Positions 1 through 8,301 are shown, counted from the stretch's first letter. The stretch is 32,759 nt of DNA from an uncultured Eubacteriales bacterium (GCA_902765735.1 CACXBB010000028.1:1-32759), one strand, 5' to 3'. Numbers and translations are program-made. The notes: generated by a model from the letters alone, not told the origin.

Positions 1-1
1 C

Positions 2-97
2 CTCATCCAGCTGACTACTCTCTCGGTTCTGCTGCTTCCTCCTGCTGGGGGTGGCTTCCTTTGCTATGTCTTTTTGTCATGTGTTGGTTTCAAACTT
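2..97. repeat. Terminal inverted repeat, left copy (96 bp)
   Basis: Positions 2-97 are the exact reverse complement of 32664-32759. The repeat starts 10 bp beyond the nagB stop codon and runs to the edge of the window. It matches no element I recognise. It is probably the end of a multicopy element at which the assembly broke; a true inverted pair flanking this segment is the alternative. Confidence 0.9.
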
Positions 98-107
98 GAT
101 TACCTCA

Positions 108-899
108 TTACAGTCTTTCAGCCTTCTCGATATCCAGGAAGTACTTGTAGGTGTCCACGGTCAGCTCGCCGCAGGCGGGCTCGTCGCAGGCGATGATGGC
201 GGCGGGGTGCATCTGCAGCGCGGAGCAGGTCCACTTCTGGCTGACGCCGCCCTCGACGGAGGCCGCCAGCGCGCGGGCCTTGTTGTGGCCGTTGATGAGG
301 ATCAGGACCTCCTTGGAGTCGGTGACGGTGGCGATGCCCACGGACAGCGCCTTGGCGGGCACCTTCTCGGGGTCGTTGCCGAAGAAGCGGCCGTTGACGA
401 TGCGGGTGTCGCTGGTCAGCACGCGCACGCCGGTGCGGCTGGTCAGGGAGGTGAAGGGCTCGTTGAAGGCCAGGTGGCCGTCCACGCCGATGCCGCCCAT
501 GAACAGGTCGATGCCGCCGTAGGAGGCAATCTTGGCCTCATAGGCCGCGCACTCGGCCTCGGGGTCCTCGCACATGCCGTTCAGGATGTTGATGTTCTCG
601 GGCTTCATGTCCACCAGGTGGTTGAAGAAGTTGTCGTGCATGAAGTACCAGTAGGACTGGTCATGCTCGCGGGGCAGGCCCAGGTACTCGTCCATGTTGA
701 AGGTGACCACGTTGGCAAAGGACACCTCGCCGGCGTGGTTCATCCTGGCCAGCTCCCTGTACACGCCGATGGGCGAGGAGCCGGTGGGCAGGCCCAGCAC
801 GAAGGGCTTGTCGGCGGGATGGGCATTGATCTTCGCCGCGATGTAGTTGGCGGCCCACTTGCACATCTTATCGTAGTTTTCCTGAATGACGACTCGCAT
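108..899 (-). CDS. nagB: Glucosamine-6-phosphate deaminase
   Basis: Cytoplasmic enzyme that converts glucosamine-6-phosphate to fructose-6-phosphate and ammonia, the last step of N-acetylglucosamine catabolism. The protein has 263 residues, against 266 for the E. coli enzyme. The expected active-site residues are visible: Asp70 in FNMDEY, then Asp140, His142 and Glu147 in [14 protein letters not shown], equivalent to E. coli D72, D141, H143 and E148. The phosphate-binding segment LGLPTGSSP is at about residues 35-43. The start codon follows a GGAGAG-like ribosome-binding site. The gene lies 22 bp downstream of the beta-helix acyltransferase on the same strand, so the two probably form an operon. 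No nagA is present in the window. The 3' end is only 10 bp from the terminal repeat, so no native terminator is visible. Confidence 0.95.
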   Translation of the reverse strand: MRVVIQENYDKMCKWAANYIAAKINAHPADKPFVLGLPTGSSPIGVYRELARMNHAGEVSFANVVTFNMDEYLGLPREHDQSYWYFMHDNFFNHLVDMKPENINILNGMCEDPEAECAAYEAKIASYGGIDLFMGGIGVDGHLAFNEPFTSLTSRTGVRVLTSDTRIVNGRFFGNDPEKVPAKALSVGIATVTDSKEVLILINGHNKARALAASVEGGVSQKWTCSALQMHPAAIIACDEPACGELTVDTYKYFLDIEKAERL

Positions 900-921
900 G
901 GTTCGATCTCTCCTTCTGATG

Positions 922-1584
922 TCAGTCGATCTTGGCGATGATCTCGCCAGTGTTCTTGTAGATGCTGTGCTCCGGCACCACCCCGCGCACGCAGGAGGTG
1001 GGATAGATGTTGCTGTGGCGGCCCACCACGGTGCCCGGATTCAGCACCGAATTGCAGCCGCACTCCACATAGTCGCCCAGCATGGCGCCGAACTTCTTGA
1101 TGCCGGTCTCGATGCCGCCCTCGGGGGCGTGCACCACCACCAGCTTCTTGTCCGAGCGCACGTTCGAGGTGATGGACCCGGCGCCCATGTGGGAGTAATA
1201 GCCCAGTATGGAATCGCCCACGTAGTTGTAGTGGGGGGTCTGAACGTGGTCGAACAGTATCACGTTCTTGAGCTCGCAGGAATTGCCCACCACGCAGTCC
1301 GCACCCACCAGCGCGGAGCCCCGGATGAAGGCGCAGTGCCTGACCTCCGTGTTGGGACCGATGATGCAGGGCGCGCCAAGATACGCCGAGGGAAACACCT
1401 TCGCCGTCCTGTGCACCCACACGTTTTCGGAGACCTCGTCGTACTCCGAGGGGTCCAGGCTCTTGCCCAGATTGAGGATCATGTCCTTGATGCCCTTGAG
1501 CGCCTCCCACGGGTAGGTGAACCGGGAGAGGTAGTCCTTCGCCAGGGTGTGGTCGAGATCGTAGAGATCCGCGATGCTATACAT
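922..1584 (-). CDS. GlmU-like left-handed beta-helix acyltransferase (no nucleotidyltransferase domain)
   Basis: A 220-residue protein. Residues 1-50 look helical. From about residue 55 there are hexapeptide-type turns ([37 protein letters not shown]), the signature of a left-handed parallel beta-helix as in the C-terminal half of GlmU. The GlmU pyrophosphorylase domain is absent, although clostridial homologues are often labelled UDP-GlcNAc pyrophosphorylase. The probable role is transfer of an acyl group to an amino-sugar phosphate or related substrate; the exact substrate cannot be read from the sequence. It is first in an operon with nagB, which supports an amino-sugar link. AAGGAG precedes the ATG at good spacing, and a TATAAT -10 box lies just upstream. 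Confidence 0.8.
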   Translation of the reverse strand: MYSIADLYDLDHTLAKDYLSRFTYPWEALKGIKDMILNLGKSLDPSEYDEVSENVWVHRTAKVFPSAYLGAPCIIGPNTEVRHCAFIRGSALVGADCVVGNSCELKNVILFDHVQTPHYNYVGDSILGYYSHMGAGSITSNVRSDKKLVVVHAPEGGIETGIKKFGAMLGDYVECGCNSVLNPGTVVGRHSNIYPTSCVRGVVPEHSIYKNTGEIIAKID

Positions 1585-1611
1585 GGTATCAGCTCCTTTT
1601 CACCAACCTAT

Positions 1612-1617
1612 ATTATA
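1612..1617 (-). promoter_or_regulatory. -10 box upstream of the acyltransferase-nagB operon
   Basis: On the minus strand this reads TATAAT, 28 bp upstream of the acyltransferase ATG. No good -35 box lies at 16-18 bp; the hexamer at 17 bp reads TGATTC. Only the -10 element is supported. Confidence 0.4.
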
Positions 1618-1688
1618 AAACCGCCGGCGCGTCGGAATCAGCAAGAAACGGTTAATTCCGAATTAAACGACGGCATGAAGGTGGGAAA

Positions 1689-1717
1689 TTGCATTTTTGA
1701 CCGGGATGTGGTATGAT
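1689..1717 (+). promoter_or_regulatory. Sigma-A promoter for queH
   Basis: TTGCAT (1689-1694) and TATGAT (1712-1717) are separated by 17 bp and lie about 35 bp upstream of the queH start. The region is the divergent spacer between queH and the acyltransferase operon. Confidence 0.5.
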
Positions 1718-1752
1718 GGCGAAAAGATCGAAAGAGGAATGGTATCAAAGCC

Positions 1753-2391
1753 ATGAAGATAAACTATCAGATCGAACTGGACAGGGAGCTTCGAAGGATC
1801 GCGGACTCCGGCAGGCGACCGCGGCTACTGCTTCACAGCTGCTGCGCGCCTTGCTCCAGCTATGTGCTGGAATACCTGAACCGCGCCTTTGACATCGCCG
1901 TGTTCTACTACAACCCCAACATCGCCCCGGCGGAGGAGTTCGAGCACCGGGTGGCCGAGCAGATCCGGCTGGTCGATGCGCTGCCCCATGAAGGTTCTAT
2001 CGAGGTGATCCGGGGGGCCTACGACCCACAGGCGTTCTACGACGCCGTGCGAGGCCACGAGGACGACCCCGAGGGCGGCGCGCGGTGCGAGAGGTGCTTC
2101 CGGCTCCGGCTTTCGGAGACGGCGCGGCTGGCCGCCGAGCGGGGCGACGACTACTTCACCACCACCCTCACCATCAGCCCGCTGAAGGACGCGCAGCTGA
2201 TCAACGCTATCGGCCTCGAGCTGGCCGGCGGCGCGGGCGTTCACTGGCTGCCCTGCGATTTCAAGAAGAAGAACGGCTATAAGCGCTCCTGCGAGCTGTC
2301 GGAGCTGTACGGCCTCTACCGGCAGGACTACTGCGGCTGCGTGTTCTCACGGAGAAGGGATTACAAGAAGGGGCTGTCTCAAAACGCATAA
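1753..2391 (+). CDS. queH: Epoxyqueuosine reductase QueH
   Basis: Catalyses the last step of queuosine synthesis, reduction of epoxyqueuosine in tRNA, as a non-homologous alternative to QueG. The 212-residue product has the family's cysteine sets: HSCCAPC (Cys30, Cys31, Cys34), CERC (Cys112, Cys115) and YRQDYCGC (Cys194, Cys196), which bind iron-sulfur and a second metal. The segment LTISPLKD at about 139-146 is also typical. The ATG follows a GAGGAA ribosome-binding site, and a promoter lies just upstream. The oddity is the C-terminus: the last six residues (GLSQNA) and the TAA stop are encoded inside the left inverted arm of a MITE-like element starting at 2370. The ancestral tail has therefore been replaced, outside the catalytic motifs. 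Confidence 0.93.
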   Translation: MKINYQIELDRELRRIADSGRRPRLLLHSCCAPCSSYVLEYLNRAFDIAVFYYNPNIAPAEEFEHRVAEQIRLVDALPHEGSIEVIRGAYDPQAFYDAVRGHEDDPEGGARCERCFRLRLSETARLAAERGDDYFTTTLTISPLKDAQLINAIGLELAGGAGVHWLPCDFKKKNGYKRSCELSELYGLYRQDYCGCVFSRRRDYKKGLSQNA

Positions 2392-2528
2392 TCATACAAG
2401 TGTGTGCATGTTGTAGGGGCGGCGATGCGCCGCCCGCCCGAACGGAACCATGGATTCTGCTTGGGCGGGCGCCGCATCGGCGCCCCTACGCATGTCTCAT
2501 GTATCTATATGCGTTTTGAGACAGTCCC
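2370..2528. mobile_element. MITE-like element with 21-bp terminal inverted repeats
   Basis: The left arm (2370-2390) and the reverse complement of the right arm (2508-2528) match at 20 of 21 positions around the core CTGTCTCAAAACGCATA. The 159-bp element codes for nothing recognisable. It contains a 77-bp GC-rich core (2413-2489) that recurs at 21415-21491. It sits between the convergent queH and ktrB genes and overlaps the queH stop codon. No target-site duplication is obvious. The arm resembles ends of clostridial insertion sequences, but no named family can be assigned. Confidence 0.75.
2413..2489. repeat. 77-bp GTAGGGGCG...CGCCCCTAC core repeat, copy 1
   Basis: An imperfect palindrome beginning GTAGGGGCGGCG and ending CGCCCCTAC, nested in the MITE at 2370-2528. 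It matches 21415-21491 at 73 of 77 positions by my hand alignment. Confidence 0.85.
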
Positions 2529-2545
2529 TTTCGTCCCTGTGTTTT

Positions 2546-3871
2546 TTACCCGATCATGATCTTCTCCTCCGGGTACTTCGACGGCCCCCGGTACCGGCCC
2601 TGCCGTCGGGCGACGGCCACGGCCAGCGTCAGCGGGCCCACGCGCCCGAGGAACATCATGGGGATCAGCACGGCGCGGCTGGCGGCGGTGAGGTTGGGCG
2701 TGCCGATGGCGGAGACGCCCACGGTGCCCATGGCGCTGGCGCACTCGAAGAGTATGTCGGCCAGGGTGAAGCGGCCGTCCTCGATGAGCGTCACGGCCAG
2801 GGTGCCCAGCATAAGCGTGGTGAGGAACAGCGCCACCACCACCAGCGCGCGGCGCACGACGTCGCCGGACAGCCGCCGCCGGGAGGCGTTGACCTCGCTG
2901 TCGCCCTTCACCACGCTCATGATCAGCATGGCCACCACCGCCACGGTGGTGGTCTTCATGCCGCCGCCGGTGGAGGCCGGGGACGCGCCGACGGCCATCA
3001 GCATGGCGGAGAACAGCTTGGAGCCGTCCTTCATGGCGGCCAGGTCCACGGTGTTGAAGCCCGCCGTGCGCAGCGTGACGGACTGAAACAGCGCGTTCAG
3101 GGCATCCATGCGCTCCGCAAGCATGAAGAATACCGTGCCCGCAATGAGCAGCGCCAGGGTGGAGGTCAGCACGATGCGGGCGTGCAGCGACATGCTGCGA
3201 AAGCCCTGGCGTTTGCGCAGGGTCTCCAGGATCACCGCAAAGCCCAGGCCGCCCAGCACGATCAGCGCCGCAACGGTCAGCAGCACCAGCGGGTCACGGG
3301 CGTAGGCGGTCAGGCTGGAAAAGCCCCCGAACAGGTCAAAGCCCGCGTTGCAGAAGGCGCTGACGGCGTGAAACAGCGCGTACCAAAGCCCCTTTCTGAC
3401 GCCGTACACCGGCACGAACCTTATGGAGAGCAGCGCCGCGCCCACGAGCTCGATGCCCAGCGCCAGCAGCAGGTAGATCCGCGTGAGCCCGCCCAGATCG
3501 GTCAGCGAGGAGCCGTTCATCGATTCGCGGATCAGCATGCGGCCCTTGATCGAGATCTTCCGGCCCAGCATCACCAGTATCATGGTGGCGAACACCATGA
3601 ACCCCAGCCCGCCCACCTGTATGAGCACGAGCAGCACGAATTGCCCGAAGGGGGCGAAGGTGGTGCCGGTGTCCACCGCCACCAGCCCGGTGACGCACAC
3701 CGCGGAGGCCGACGTGAACAGACCGTCGAACAGGCCGATGCCGCGGCCGTCCCGCGCGGCGGCGGGCAGCGACAGAAGCGCCGCACCCAGCAGTATCACG
3801 AGCAGAAAGCCGAACACCAGCCATTCCTCGGGCTGTCCCAGCCGCTCCCGGTGTTTTGCGCGGGGGTTCAC
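2546..3871 (-). CDS. ktrB: KtrB/TrkH-family potassium transporter subunit
   Basis: Integral membrane K+ channel-like subunit of about 441 residues, the usual KtrB size. All four pore loops with their filter glycines are visible: SASAVCVTGL, SAFCNAGFD, TLRTAGFN and ASAMGTVGVS. The M2C gate-like stretch GASPASTGGGMKTTT follows the third pore loop. I place the start at a GTG (3871) whose bases overlap the kdpE TGA stop by 4 bp (GTGA); the open frame continues upstream but only as unlikely arginine/proline-rich sequence. Translation is therefore probably coupled to kdpE. The cytoplasmic regulatory subunit KtrA is not in the window and must be encoded elsewhere. The 3' end faces queH across the MITE. 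Confidence 0.9.
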   Translation of the reverse strand: MNPRAKHRERLGQPEEWLVFGFLLVILLGAALLSLPAAARDGRGIGLFDGLFTSASAVCVTGLVAVDTGTTFAPFGQFVLLVLIQVGGLGFMVFATMILVMLGRKISIKGRMLIRESMNGSSLTDLGGLTRIYLLLALGIELVGAALLSIRFVPVYGVRKGLWYALFHAVSAFCNAGFDLFGGFSSLTAYARDPLVLLTVAALIVLGGLGFAVILETLRKRQGFRSMSLHARIVLTSTLALLIAGTVFFMLAERMDALNALFQSVTLRTAGFNTVDLAAMKDGSKLFSAMLMAVGASPASTGGGMKTTTVAVVAMLIMSVVKGDSEVNASRRRLSGDVVRRALVVVALFLTTLMLGTLAVTLIEDGRFTLADILFECASAMGTVGVSAIGTPNLTAASRAVLIPMMFLGRVGPLTLAVAVARRQGRYRGPSKYPEEKIMIG

Positions 3872-4590
3872 GGCGCGTCCTCCCCCCGGGCGTCCAGCTT
3901 GAGCATGCGGTAGCCGATGCCGACGTGGGTCTGGATGTAGGGCTGCTCCCTGACACCGGTCTGGAGCTTCTTGCGAAGCGTCGCCATGAACACGCGAAGC
4001 GAGCCCACGTCCGAGGCGGTGTAGCTGCCCCAGATCTCCTTGAGGATGTAGTTGTGGGTCAGCACCTTGCCGGTGTTGCGGGCCAGCAGGCACAGCAGCT
4101 TGTATTCGATGGGCGTCAGGTGGATCTCCCTCTCGGCGATGAAGGCGCAGCCCGCGGCGTAGTCGATGCGCAGCGCGCCGTTTTCGTAGATCGCGTCCTC
4201 CTGAACGGATGCCTGGTCCGCGTTCACCCGCCGAAGCGCCACCCGGAGCCGCGCCAGCAGCTCGTCCACCGAGAAGGGCTTGGTGAGATAGTCGTCCGCC
4301 CCGGCGTCCAGGGCCTCCACCTTGTCGGCGTCCTCGCCCCGGGCGGACACCACGATGATGGGCATGCCCGTCCAGCCGCGCACCCGGCGGATGATGTCCA
4401 CGCCCTCCATGTCCGGCAGGCCCAGGTCCAACAGCATCACGGCGGGCTGGTGCGTGGTGGCCTCGATCAGCGCCTCCGCGCCGTTTCGGGCCAGGTGGTA
4501 GCGGTAGCCCTGGGTGTCCAGGGTCATCGCCATCAGGTTGCGCACGGCCGCGTCGTCCTCGACCACCAGTATCAACGGTTTATTGTTCAT
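3868..4590 (-). CDS. kdpE: KdpE-like OmpR-family response regulator
   Basis: DNA-binding response regulator partnered with the adjacent KdpD. The receiver domain covers residues 1-120, with acidic pocket Glu11-Asp12-Asp13, phosphoacceptor Asp55 (LLDLGLPD), Ser82 and Lys104 (YLTKPFS). The C-terminal winged helix (about 130-235) contains LTPIEYKLLCLLARN and ends with HVGIGYRM, as in OmpR/KdpE. I chose the ATG at 4590 because GGAGG lies about 10 bases upstream, within the end of kdpD. An ATG at 4608 is possible but would put that site inside the gene. kdpE overlaps the end of kdpD by 11 bp and the start of ktrB by 4 bp, a tightly coupled three-gene unit. Confidence 0.92.
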   Translation of the reverse strand: MNNKPLILVVEDDAAVRNLMAMTLDTQGYRYHLARNGAEALIEATTHQPAVMLLDLGLPDMEGVDIIRRVRGWTGMPIIVVSARGEDADKVEALDAGADDYLTKPFSVDELLARLRVALRRVNADQASVQEDAIYENGALRIDYAAGCAFIAEREIHLTPIEYKLLCLLARNTGKVLTHNYILKEIWGSYTASDVGSLRVFMATLRKKLQTGVREQPYIQTHVGIGYRMLKLDARGEDAP

Positions 4591-6541
4591 AGCCTTCCAC
4601 CTCCGCAATGGGCAGTGTAAACCAGAATTTCGCCCCGTGGGGTCGGATATTCTCCACGCCGATCGACCCGTCGTGGGCCTGCACGATGGACTTGCACAGC
4701 GCCAGCCCCAGCCCGATGCCCCGGCGGCTGTCCGGGCCGTGCTTTACGCCGGTGTAGAACATGTCGAACACCTTCTCCTCGTCCCCTGCGGGCACGCCCG
4801 GGCCGTCGTCCTCCACCCAGTAATACGCCATGTCCCCGCTGCGCCGGAGGCCCACCGAGATGCGCGAGCCCTCCGGCGCGTGCTTCACGGCGTTGTTCAG
4901 AAGGTTCACCAGCACCTGCACGATCAGCCCCGCGTCCATTCGCGCCATCAGCATCTCCTCCGGCAGGTGCGTCGAGACCTGCCGCCGCGCGGCGTCCCGG
5001 TCCATGTGCCGCAGGGCCTCCTCCACGGCGTCCGCCGCGAGCTCGGTCTGAAGGTTCAGCTTCATGACGCCGTTCTCGGTGCGGGTGATGGTGAGCAGGT
5101 TTTCCACGAGGCCGTTCAACCATATGGCGTCGTCATAGATGGAGGCGTACAGTTGACGGCAGTTCTCCGGGGAGAGCTGGCCCAGGTTCTCCATGAGTAT
5201 CGCGGCGTTTCCGGAGATGCTGGTCAGCGGCGTGCGCAGGTCGTGGGAGATGGAGCGAAGCAGGTTCGCCCGCAGGGATTCCTGCCGGGCGCTCTCCTCC
5301 ATGCGCTGCTTCTCGCGGGTCATGTGGTCCTTCTCCACGGCCAGCGCGCACAGGTCCAGTATGGAGATCATCAGGTTTTTGCGGTACTCGTCGATGGTGG
5401 GGGCGCAGTCGGCGCGTATGCCGATCACCGCCCACACCGTGCGCTCGCTGCGCACCGCCATGTACAGGCACTTCGCCTGGGGGAACATGCGGGTGGTGCT
5501 GCCCGCGTGCACGGCGTTGTGGCCCACCCAGCGCACGACCTCGAGCTCGCTTAATCGGTCGATGCCGTCAAAGCCCCCGTCCTGTTCGATGGCGCGCATC
5601 ATGGGGACCTCGGCGATGGCGCCGTCGGCCACGTCGTAGCACAGCACGCTGTGCTCCAGCAGGCGGCTCAACTGCCGCTGCACCACCTCCAGGATCGCCT
5701 GCTTGTCCTCCGCCTTCTGAAGCAGTTGGCTGGTGGACAGCAGCACCTCGGTCTGGTAGGCCCTGTTGGTGGTCTGTATGGACTGCGCCTTGATGCGGCT
5801 GGTCAGGGAGCTGGACAGCAGCGCCACGGCGAACATCACCGCGAAGGTGGCGAAGTAGTCCGGGCTGGAGTGCAGCGAGTAGAACGGCTTGGTGAAGAAG
5901 AAGTTGAACACCAATACCGACAGAAGCGACGACAGCAGCGTGTACAGGTAGCCGGTGGTCACCAGCGCCACCGCCATGACGCCCAGGATGTAGATCAGCA
6001 CCACGTTGGTGATGGCCAGCCCCACCGCGCTGAACAGGAAGCCCACGCCGGTGCAGCCCGCCAGGATCAGCGCCGTGCGGATCAGGTCGAGGGGGGAGAG
6101 GCGCTCCCGCCTGAGCAGGCGCGACAGCCGGAAGGAACCGGCCTCCGCGCTCAGCTGGTTGGGCACGATGACGATCTCCACATTGGGGGCCAGCTCGTTC
6201 AAGCGCGACATCAGGGTCTCCTTCGGCGCGAAGGGATGTCGGCGCTCCGGGCTCTTGCCGAGCACGATCTTCGTGATGCCGCTGACCCGGGCGTACTGGG
6301 CGATGGCCGTGGCGGGGTCGTCGCCGTAGATGGTGGTCAGCATGGCTCCGTGGCGCTCCGCGAGGCTCAGGTGCTCGTGGACTGCCCTGGCCTGGGCCTC
6401 GTCCCGGACCTCCGTGTCCTCCACGTACAGCGCGATGAGCTCCGCATCCAGCGACTGCGAGAGGGTCGCCGCACGCCGGATCACGTCGGCGTTGGTGGGG
6501 GAGGCGGACACGCACACCAGTATGCGCTCGTGATCCTGCAT
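4580..6541 (-). CDS. kdpD: Short KdpD-type sensor kinase: Usp, DUF4118, GAF-like and kinase domains, lacking the N-terminal KdpD domain
   Basis: Membrane histidine kinase of 653 residues; E. coli KdpD has 894. The N-terminal KdpD domain with its Walker A site is absent, and the protein begins directly with the universal stress protein-like domain (about 4-128). DUF4118 with four membrane helices follows (about 152-250), then a GAF-like region (about 265-400), HisKA with His433 in SHDLRTPLT, and the ATPase domain (N-box around 546-553, DDGPG 578-582, GIGLGL 608-613). Ser12-x-Ser14, then 20 residues, then LIALY (35-39) matches the spacing of the c-di-AMP motif described for Staphylococcus aureus KdpD. 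No kdpFABC genes are present; the likely target is the downstream ktrB. GGGGAGG precedes the ATG. Confidence 0.9.
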   Translation of the reverse strand: MQDHERILVCVSASPTNADVIRRAATLSQSLDAELIALYVEDTEVRDEAQARAVHEHLSLAERHGAMLTTIYGDDPATAIAQYARVSGITKIVLGKSPERRHPFAPKETLMSRLNELAPNVEIVIVPNQLSAEAGSFRLSRLLRRERLSPLDLIRTALILAGCTGVGFLFSAVGLAITNVVLIYILGVMAVALVTTGYLYTLLSSLLSVLVFNFFFTKPFYSLHSSPDYFATFAVMFAVALLSSSLTSRIKAQSIQTTNRAYQTEVLLSTSQLLQKAEDKQAILEVVQRQLSRLLEHSVLCYDVADGAIAEVPMMRAIEQDGGFDGIDRLSELEVVRWVGHNAVHAGSTTRMFPQAKCLYMAVRSERTVWAVIGIRADCAPTIDEYRKNLMISILDLCALAVEKDHMTREKQRMEESARQESLRANLLRSISHDLRTPLTSISGNAAILMENLGQLSPENCRQLYASIYDDAIWLNGLVENLLTITRTENGVMKLNLQTELAADAVEEALRHMDRDAARRQVSTHLPEEMLMARMDAGLIVQVLVNLLNNAVKHAPEGSRISVGLRRSGDMAYYWVEDDGPGVPAGDEEKVFDMFYTGVKHGPDSRRGIGLGLALCKSIVQAHDGSIGVENIRPHGAKFWFTLPIAEVEGYEQ

Positions 6542-6573
6542 GACCCTCGCCTCCCCGTGTATTATTTCTTTTA

Positions 6574-6582
6574 ATTATACCA
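6574..6582 (-). promoter_or_regulatory. Extended -10 promoter for kdpDE-ktrB
   Basis: On the minus strand this reads TGGTATAAT, a perfect TGn-extended -10 box, 32 bp upstream of the kdpD start. No recognisable -35 hexamer is at 17 bp, which is common for extended -10 promoters. Confidence 0.5.
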
Positions 6583-6668
6583 CATTTAACATAAAAGGGA
6601 ATATAAAAATGTGCCGGAGGGTATTAAGACGGCATAAAGATCGAAGTCGCACGTCGCGTATGGAATAA

Positions 6669-6700
6669 TTGTCACCCTGTTTACACAATCAGGTTGACAC
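6669..6700 (+). promoter_or_regulatory. BirA-type operator overlapping the -35 box of birA-bioY
   Basis: The two half-sites TTGTCACCC (6669-6677) and GGTTGACAC (6692-6700) are inverted and separated by exactly 14 bp, the architecture known for BirA operators (TTGTnAACC-N14/15-GGTTnACAA). The right half contains the TTGACA -35 hexamer (6694-6699). A -10 candidate is GATAAT (6715-6720, 15-bp spacer) or TAATGT (6717-6722, 17-bp spacer). The site lies 48 bp upstream of the birA start. Biotin-dependent autorepression of birA-bioY is inferred. Confidence 0.65.
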
Positions 6701-6748
6701 GAAGCCCCCGCCGTGATAATGTGGACCCGACGCATGCGGAGGGATACT

Positions 6749-7714
6749 ATGTCTACGAAGAACGAAGTGCTGGGCGCGCTGATGGACGCGCGGGAGGCGA
6801 TCTCCGGCGAGCGGCTGGCCCGGCGGCTGGGGATCACCCGGAACACGGTGTGGAAGGCCATCGAGCAGCTCAGGGCCGAGGGATATGTGGTGGAGGCGGT
6901 GACGAACCGGGGCTACCGGCTTTTGTCCGCGCCGGACCTCATCCGGGAGGTGGAGATCCTCAAGTGGACCACGGCGACGGCGATCGGCCGCCGGCTGGAG
7001 GTGCATTCCCGGCTGGACTCCACCAACGTTCGGGCCAAACAGCTGGCGGCCCAGGGCGCGCCCCACGGCTATCTGGTGTGCGCGGACTCCCAGTCCGGCG
7101 GCAGGGGGCGCTACGGGCGGTCCTTCTTCTCGCCGGAGCACTCCGGGGTGTACGTCACCTACGTGCTCCGGCCGAAAATGCCCGCCGAGCGGGCGGTGAT
7201 GATCACCTCCATGGCGGCGGTGGCGGTGGCCCGGGCCATCGAGAAGCTGTGCGACGCGGACGTGAAGATCAAGTGGGTCAACGACCTCTACATCAACGGC
7301 CGCAAGGTCTGCGGCATACTGTGCGAGGCGAGCCTGGACTTCGAAAGCGGCATGCCGGAGTACGCGGTGCTGGGCATCGGCGTGAACGTGGCGCCGATGG
7401 TCTTTCCCGAGGAGCTTCGGGACATCGCCACCTCCATCGGCAACGAGTGCGGCGCGCATCCCTCCCGAAGCCGCCTGATCGCGGAGATCTCCAACGAACT
7501 GGAGAAGCTGTACGGGGAGCTGGAGACGGGCGGCTTCATGGCGGAGAGCCGCCGGCGCTCCAACGTGATCGGCCGGGACGTGACCGTGATCCGGGGCGAC
7601 GCGCGCTATGCCGCGCACGTCATGGACATCGATGATCAGGGCCGGCTGGTGATCCGCACGGAATCGGGCGTCTCCCGGGTCGGCTCGGGGGAAATCAGCA
7701 TAAAGCTGAGGTGA
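6749..7714 (+). CDS. birA: Bifunctional biotin-protein ligase and biotin repressor
   Basis: Makes biotinyl-AMP and transfers biotin to carboxylase carrier domains; the N-terminal helix-turn-helix lets it repress biotin genes. The product has 321 residues. The DNA-binding helix-turn-helix is at about 17-40 (GERLARRLGITRNTVWKAI). The ligase loop GGRGRYGRSFFS is at about 117-128, and KIKWVNDLYINGRK is at about 173-186 with the catalytic lysine region. The C-terminal SH3-like domain follows. The start is the ATG after GGAGGG; an earlier in-frame ATG lies in the promoter region and is rejected. bioY follows 6 bp after the stop, and a BirA-type operator lies upstream, so the pair is probably self-regulated. 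Confidence 0.95.
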   Translation: MSTKNEVLGALMDAREAISGERLARRLGITRNTVWKAIEQLRAEGYVVEAVTNRGYRLLSAPDLIREVEILKWTTATAIGRRLEVHSRLDSTNVRAKQLAAQGAPHGYLVCADSQSGGRGRYGRSFFSPEHSGVYVTYVLRPKMPAERAVMITSMAAVAVARAIEKLCDADVKIKWVNDLYINGRKVCGILCEASLDFESGMPEYAVLGIGVNVAPMVFPEELRDIATSIGNECGAHPSRSRLIAEISNELEKLYGELETGGFMAESRRRSNVIGRDVTVIRGDARYAAHVMDIDDQGRLVIRTESGVSRVGSGEISIKLR

Positions 7715-7720
7715 TTGCGC

Positions 7721-8251
7721 ATGAAGACGAACGATCTGACACTGACCGCGGCGATGGCTGCGCTGATCTGCGTGGCGGGGCCGCTGACCGTCGCCATCGG
7801 GCCCGTGCCGCTGTCGCTGGCCAGCTTCGCGGTGTATCTGGCGGGGGCGATACTGGGCTGGAAGCGGGGGAGCCTGGCGGTGGCGGTCTACCTGCTGATC
7901 GGGCTGGCGGGCGTGCCGGTGTTCTCCGGGTTCTCCGGCGGCGTCCAGAAGCTGTTCGGCGTCACCGGGGGGTATCTCGTGGGCTATGTGGCCTGCGCCC
8001 TCATCACCGGCCTGTTCTCCGGGGAGCCCCGTAACGACAAGCCCCGCCCCGCGTGGGTTATGGCCGCGGGTATGGCGCTGGGCACCGCGGTGCTGTACAC
8101 CGTCGGCACGGCATGGTTCATGGTCCAGACCGGCAACACGCTCTCCGCCGCCATGGGCATGTGCGTGCTGCCCTTCCTGGCGGGGGACGTGCTCAAGATC
8201 GTCGCGGCCAGCGCGATCGCCGTGCCCGTGCGCAGGGCGATATACCGCTGA
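7721..8251 (+). CDS. bioY: Biotin transporter substrate-binding protein BioY
   Basis: Membrane S-component that captures biotin for an ECF-type transporter; the energising EcfT/EcfA proteins would be shared and are not in this window. The 176-residue product has about six hydrophobic helices and the family's N-terminal pattern: LTAAMAALICV, then IGPVPLSLASFAVYLAGAILG, then a GLAGVPVF...GGYLVGY stretch at about 67-92. The ATG at 7721 is preceded by GAGGTG overlapping the birA stop region at 7-base spacing; an upstream in-frame TTG is less likely. It forms an operon with birA. Confidence 0.93.
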   Translation: MKTNDLTLTAAMAALICVAGPLTVAIGPVPLSLASFAVYLAGAILGWKRGSLAVAVYLLIGLAGVPVFSGFSGGVQKLFGVTGGYLVGYVACALITGLFSGEPRNDKPRPAWVMAAGMALGTAVLYTVGTAWFMVQTGNTLSAAMGMCVLPFLAGDVLKIVAASAIAVPVRRAIYR

Positions 8252-8301
8252 CTGTGTCGCCGGGCAAGGCGGCGTCATAGCATGCCCGGGAGGGGAATGC
8301 T

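Noticed and set aside
740-1510. Long open frames opposite or out of frame with nagB, the sugar operon genes, the dap genes and others
   Set aside because: They are high-GC shadows of real genes, with Arg/Gly/His-rich composition and no recognisable families.
2546-6541. A kdpFABC transporter operon
   Set aside because: Only the regulators are present; the transporter gene is of the KtrB/TrkH type with four pore loops.
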